Shown here: positions 58,896-64,000 of the stretch, piece by piece
Numbering within the stretch: position 1 is the stretch's first letter
How the letters are laid out: each line of letters begins with the position of its first letter
Source of the DNA: Cordia subcordata
Lineage: Eukaryota; Streptophyta; Magnoliopsida; Boraginales; Cordiaceae
Direction of reading: 5' to 3'
NCBI GenBank assembly: GCA_028554755.1
Contig: JAPTOF010000019.1
Location: 1,684,001-1,748,000, forward strand
Length of the DNA stretch: 64,000 nt
Program-made: the position numbers and the translations under genes
Notes under the pieces: model-generated
Seen by the model: the letters and a program-made list of their open reading frames with translations, nothing else
Database searches by the model: none
What the model was told of the DNA's origin: nothing

Positions 58896-61800
58896 CCATT
58901 AGGTTATCCATCCTTTTTGCCGTAAAGATCCGTCTTTCACGAGACTCTCAATAGTTGTTTTAAGATATGGGGACGTCTATTATGCAGTTTTTCTTTTGCA
59001 GACCTGATGATTCTAACTACATGGCCAACATAGCTTATGATGCTTATTAATGATCATCCCCATTTTTGTGAACAACTATTATGCAGTTTCTGTTTTGCAG
59101 ATCTTGTTTTGTAACTGCTTGGCCAACATTTACATGTAGCTTATGATGCTTAATGCTTAATGCTTCATGCTTAATGATCACTCACCACGAGTTTGTACAA
59201 CTACCACGATCTTGCCTTGGTTTCTAGACTTGTATATCACATTATTATCACAAATCAATACTACTCTTCTGCGAAGTGCAACTTTTCAAGGGCACAAGTC
59301 TAATATGTTTCTGAAAATTGTGCTATCACTGGAGCATACTGCGCATATATTATATATACTTACTGAACTATCATGATGCAGATGACTTTCATATCACGGA
59401 GGCACTTCCAAACAAGAATGTGTGTATATGTGTAAGGGAGAATCCCACTTAGAAATAATGATTGTGGTACTACTTTTGGTAGATGCATTTATTTACTTGT
59501 TAAGCGAAAAGATCACTAAATTGAAATTACAAAGTGAAATTGAATTTTGCATCTCCCAAGGAGAAAAAAGAAAGTGTAAAGCTTAAAAAAAGTGACCACC
59601 AAGCAAAAGGCCATGCATGCTTTCCAAATCTTTTTGCTCCTCACTAGTCGGTAGGTGATCCCCCTTTGGTGAAAAGTTTGAGTCTTTTTGTGCGTTAAAG
59701 TTCACCATTGACTTATTTAAACATCGCGCACGATAAGACATTTTTATAGGTTTGTTACCAATTCGACGCTATGTTGAAAAAAGGTCAAAATGGTGGTTGC
59801 CCTTTGCATTGACCTATCAATGGTTGCTTTTATTATTGTAGATGAGACCAATAATTTCTGCTTAATACGGCCAATAAGTGCTTATTGCTGGAGAAGTAGA
59901 ATCTCTAAAGAAAAAGCTTTAATTATCGACCCACAACTTCACCAATCCACTTCCCAGCTACTAGGTTTCCTTAATAATTTTAAGGTGAAACAACCATTTA
60001 TTTGGTTTAGTAAGCTAAGTTAATGTCTAATTAAGTACATGGTCTCTATCCTTAGACAATGATAAGCACATTTATAATCCTTAATGGTGGGCGACGCTTC
60101 AAGTATCAAAAAGGTTAGCCAAAACGTTGATTTTGAAAACTTTTATTTATTAGAATTTTTTCCTTTTACTGATAGGTGGTATAGTATATACTACTCATAT
60201 ATATGCATTGGATGCTTTAGCAAAACGACATTAAATGATATATAAATAGATGGTAACATGCACAGACCTCAGTCCATGATATTTGTGGTAATGAGGTAGC
60301 TGTCATAAGGGGAACGAAGATTGGGTCGAGGAGCATTATTCCCTTGTCATGCATACGTTGTAATTAATGAACGCATTAAATTTCTTCAAGAGCAGAAGCT
60401 GCATGCTAAGTTTGGCAGCGATTACTTATGGGTAGTTGGTTGAAGGCGTTGTGGGCTCACCTGATAAAGAAGAGAATATAAATTCAGATTTTAGGAGGAT
60501 TTTTTTTTATCTTTCTCAACTTAATAATGATTATTGTTACTCTAACTTGAAGCAGGGAAAAAAAAAAAAGTTTGATGGCTATTGTTAAATGTATTGTGAT
60601 TTACTGTACATCTTAAGTTTGAATGTATTTTTTTCATCAAAAATATCATTGGGTAAGTAAAGTATATAAATTTGAAGTGTATCACTGTACCCGAAAATTT
60701 ATAATATTACGATAAATTGACTGTTATTGGAAGTTCCAATGCCACAGGGGTGAAAAACATTTTGTCATATTTACCAGGTGTCCACCAACAAGCAATAAGG
60801 ACACCTCGCCGAAAAAAGAAAATAAACAAGAACCAATAAGGACAACATGGGAATCCGACGAGTTCGCATTAAATATGTCCGGTTTTGTGTAATGGATTTG
60901 AGCTCTGAATTTGTACCTATTTGTATGCCTATATTTTCTTTGTTGGTTAACCATGCAGTTTGGTTTGCTTTACTTATGTTTGTTTTCCAATTTTTTCATT
61001 GGATTAGTTGAAAGCTTATAGGGCAACATTCTCGGTTTAGGTGGCTAACCTAATACGTTTGTAGAGTATGCTTCTTAGTTCTTAGCAAATTAAATGACAA
61101 AGCCGAGAGCTTGTGATTGCCAATTAACAGAGATATTTCCTTGTAATATAATTATGACAAATTAATATTTCTTCAAGTATTATCCTGGAGGGTTTATAAC
61201 CCAAACCTAGTGTCAATTATTTTTTTTTGATCGTTTTTTACTCTGTTTTATTTCTCTTCTGTTAAAAAATATAAGTCACATGATAGCAAAAAGTTCCAAA
61301 ATTAAACCCTTTAATATACAATTGATACTTTTAAATATTCACGAGTTCTTGGATTTTCTTATTCATTTGTGTTTGTCATAATTGGATATCGTTCAAAATA
61401 TAGCACAATCAAAGAGGGGAATGTAAGTGAGATTTATTACTAGAATGCATCGAGTTGGCAAGTCAATTCCAACCTAGGCACCACCACTGATTGACCAAAC
61501 TGAAAGTCAAAAAAGCAAAGGGTTCTCTATCCAATAATGAAGTTAAAAATTGTAGTCCCAAGTCGCCTATTCATTTCCCACTTTATTACAAGTAGTTTTC
61601 GGTATCTGTGCAAAAATCCGCCTACCCCGGAGAAGGAATCCAAAGGTAAATCGGAGACACATACAACGATATCTGCACTTTGATTTCTTTTAGGTTGGGG
61701 TCCTTTAACATTTACAAATAGTTTCTTTTTTTTTTTGGGCTATGCAAATGAACAACATACTCAAGAGATCAGGAGTATTTTTTTCTAAAAAATCCTTATG

Positions 61801-63791
61801 AGTATTAAAATATTAAATCATATATAATTTTTTTAGAACATACATAATTTTTAATTTGTAGAAAATTTCATTGATTTCATCTGATTGAGCATTTAATTAT
61901 CCAAAAAATCAACCTTCTGGATAGTGTGACGAATTTGGTCAAATACTCATCTCTTATTCTTAATCCTTGTCCTATGAACGCAACAGAAAATTGACACTAT
62001 AAGCGTCTTGACAACCTTCTCAATAAATACATTTTTTATCCTTCATTTTAAAAATCTGAGTTCAATTCATTGACCTTGAATTCTTGCTAAATACTTCTTA
62101 ATAAATATCTTATTTCTTAGTATTCACGTTCATCTTTCACCTAATATTAGCCTTGAAAGTAGAAAGGCTCAACGTGAAACCTAAGCACTTCAAGGGCAAG
62201 AAATGATCGTATGAGTTGGATGTTTTTCCCCTTTGCTTTGGGGGTCCATGACAGAGACCTAGAACATGACAACGTTAAAATATAAATAATTTTTTTGGTT
62301 TTTCTAGAAAATTTTAAAACCACATTGTCGTTCATGCATCTGAGAGATTTGTTTTGTCATACATATGTTAATAAACAATAGAAGCCTATTATGAGCAAAG
62401 GGTTAAGAGTTGACCATTAAACTAATTGATCTATTAGATGAAAACAAGCGAAACAATTATGCACTCAACTTGCAGTATGACATTCAATCTTGTTTTATCA
62501 ATCCATTTTTTCCCATGAAGAAAATTAATGAACGGAGCCTGAATATTAACCGACAAAGTTTTAACTCTGTAGCAAGTCGTTGTATTCAGCACCAAGTAAG
62601 TTGAGAGACTTACCTAGTTAGGGAATTAAAATCAAACTCGAATCATGAACTGTATTTTACCTCAACTCTTAATGATAGGATATTTTTAATAGACAAATCC
62701 ATATTATTTTTCTCTTGTTCAATAATAAAAATTATTTTGGTGCTCATCAAGACCAATCAACATAATAATACAAAAACTTGCAACTGTCTTAGATCAGACA
62801 TATTACAAAATTGATAAATAAGATAGCTTGTTTAACATATTATAGACTATTAATTTTTCTAAGGATGATTTGATACGTGGCCGCGATATCACTGGCCCTT
62901 CAACGTATGGACAGCTAATGGAGCAAATTAATTCTTGGCGGCAAAAAATAGAACAAAATAATACTAGGGGCGTGTCAACAAAACGTAGTCCCACCTTTTT
63001 CATATCTCCATGTTGCTTAGTAATAATGAAAATGATTCCGACAAAAAAAAAATAATGAAAATGCCTGCGAATTCAATCTACTTATGCTAAAATTAAGGCC
63101 TATGGATTTAAATTACCCGTTGACCTAAAAAAAAGAAGAAAACAAACCTAACTTACTCACTACCAATAAAATTGACAGTGACTTTGTAGTAGTTAACTTT
63201 TTTAAAAGTTTGACAGAAGTATTTTTTTAATTAGTAAAAAATTTCTACTTTAAAATTTAAAACTTTAAAATTTTCAAATAATATTTTTTATTTAAAAAAA
63301 GTCCATTCGAACTTGCCTTCAAATCATTAGCCAAATCATTAAAGTTTTTTCCTAAATTAAAATTGATCTGATTCATTCATATAACTAAAGTTATAAAGTT
63401 CCTTTCACAATGTAAAAAAATTATCCTCATGTAAAATCCCACAAATGAGATAAGAAATTTGTACAATGGGATGAAATTTTTTGAGTTGTACTGTGTGAGA
63501 GGAAGCCATGAAACGGCTTTTGATATTTTGACTTTTATCCTCCACCGCAAAACGTGAGAGGGAAGAGGTCTTGGTGGGTCCCACATAACACAACAAAAGT
63601 TTTTATGTGTTTCCTTTCGATTAAATCAAGACTAATTCAAAACCAAATACATCATATAATAAAACCAATAACAGAACAGCTCTTGAAAGTTATTGGTGCG
63701 CTAAAAGTCAATGTCATTTCTCTAGCACAGCTTAGCATTAGCACAGTCCTATTGCTTTGCTTTCATTTTGCAGATAGGGTCAATAACAAAG

Positions 63792-63792
63792 A

Positions 63793-63823
<31 letters not shown>
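63792..63823. repeat. (GA)n microsatellite
   Basis: About 15 GA units with one interruption. A similar array lies at 63957-63996. Such arrays are common in plant 5' leaders and core promoters. Confidence 0.9.
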
Positions 63824-63956
63824 CAGTGGGGAAGACGCTAATCAAGAGAGGTATGTTTTTGGATTCACAAAATGCAATAAATGCGAAGTTGATGTAGAAG
63901 GGTCTGCTTTAATTGGCTTGCAGTAAAGACACGCACCACATACCACACACACTCAC

Positions 63957-63959
63957 AGA

Positions 63960-63996
<37 letters not shown>
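63957..63996. repeat. (GA)n microsatellite at the window end
   Basis: GA units with a few interruptions, after ACACACACTCACAGAGAG. Confidence 0.9.
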
Positions 63997-63998
<2 letters not shown>

Positions 63999-64000
63999 CG

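Larger units (their letters stand above)
58896..64000. other. Intergenic, no gene seen
   Basis: AT-rich sequence, with repeated TTATGATGCTTA words near 59035-59165 (within the CDCA7-like 3' region) and short open frames that resemble nothing. The last 250 bases have (GA)n arrays and may be the leader of a gene starting beyond the window. Confidence 0.4.

Noticed and set aside
62850..63060. 61-codon open frame near the right end
   Set aside because: Short, no family signature, in AT-rich sequence without splice or promoter support.
1..64000. tRNA, rRNA, CRISPR and bacterial-type operon signals
   Set aside because: No tRNA-like T-loop with matching arms was seen. Tandem repeats present are transposon or microsatellite units without the regular spacers of a CRISPR array; the DNA is plant nuclear.

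Overview
The window is AT-rich nuclear DNA of a eudicot plant. The evidence is spliced genes with GT-AG introns, a CYP76-type P450, a Dof factor, a plant NUP58, Copia (Tork/Tnt1-like) retrotransposons, a Helitron carrying an RPA-like fragment, and many Tourist, hAT and Mutator-type MITEs. The species cannot be fixed from sequence alone; an asterid is my guess.

Left half (1-30,540): a P450/transposon neighbourhood. A CYP76-family gene cut by the window edge (+, 2-1980) faces a complete paralogue (-, 20666-22527). A decayed third copy (-, about 30317-30527) lies further right. The DNA between 3.9 and 20.6 kb (block A) and between 24.7 and 30.3 kb (block B) is the same ancestral sequence in the same orientation, each block followed by a minus-strand CYP76 copy. 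It is therefore an old tandem duplication. Differences between the blocks are mostly insertions. Block A holds a deleted Copia element (4098-8029), a 2.25 kb Helitron (10414-12666) and a second degenerate Copia element with a perfect TCTTA target duplication (14584-20180). Block B holds a Mutator-like MITE (28776-29038), a tandem-repeat foldback element (29630-29927) and LTR-like insertions. Several insertions have their empty site preserved in the other block.

Right half (32,376-58,727): six single-copy-looking genes whose exon structures could be worked out to the base. They are a MES-type alpha/beta-hydrolase (+, 4 exons, 259 aa), a LINS1-like protein (-, 11 exons, 720 aa), nucleoporin NUP58 (-, 6 exons, 500 aa), a Dof zinc-finger factor (-, no intron in the coding region, 239 aa), a GDSL esterase/lipase (-, 5 exons, 375 aa) and a CDCA7-like zf-4CXXC_R1 protein (+, 5 exons, 493 aa, with one apparent GC-AG intron). 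MITEs sit in introns and near promoters. From 58.9 kb to the end I see no gene; the window finishes in GA microsatellites.

How the genes relate: most look like unrelated housekeeping or regulatory neighbours. The exception worth testing is the CYP76 pair with the MES-type esterase about 10 kb away, since both families act in iridoid and alkaloid metabolism. That link is inference only. I found no clearly new system. The most informative features are the paired filled and empty transposon sites, the WRKY-box arrays in the Copia leaders, and the possible C-terminal truncation and GC-AG intron of the CDCA7-like gene.
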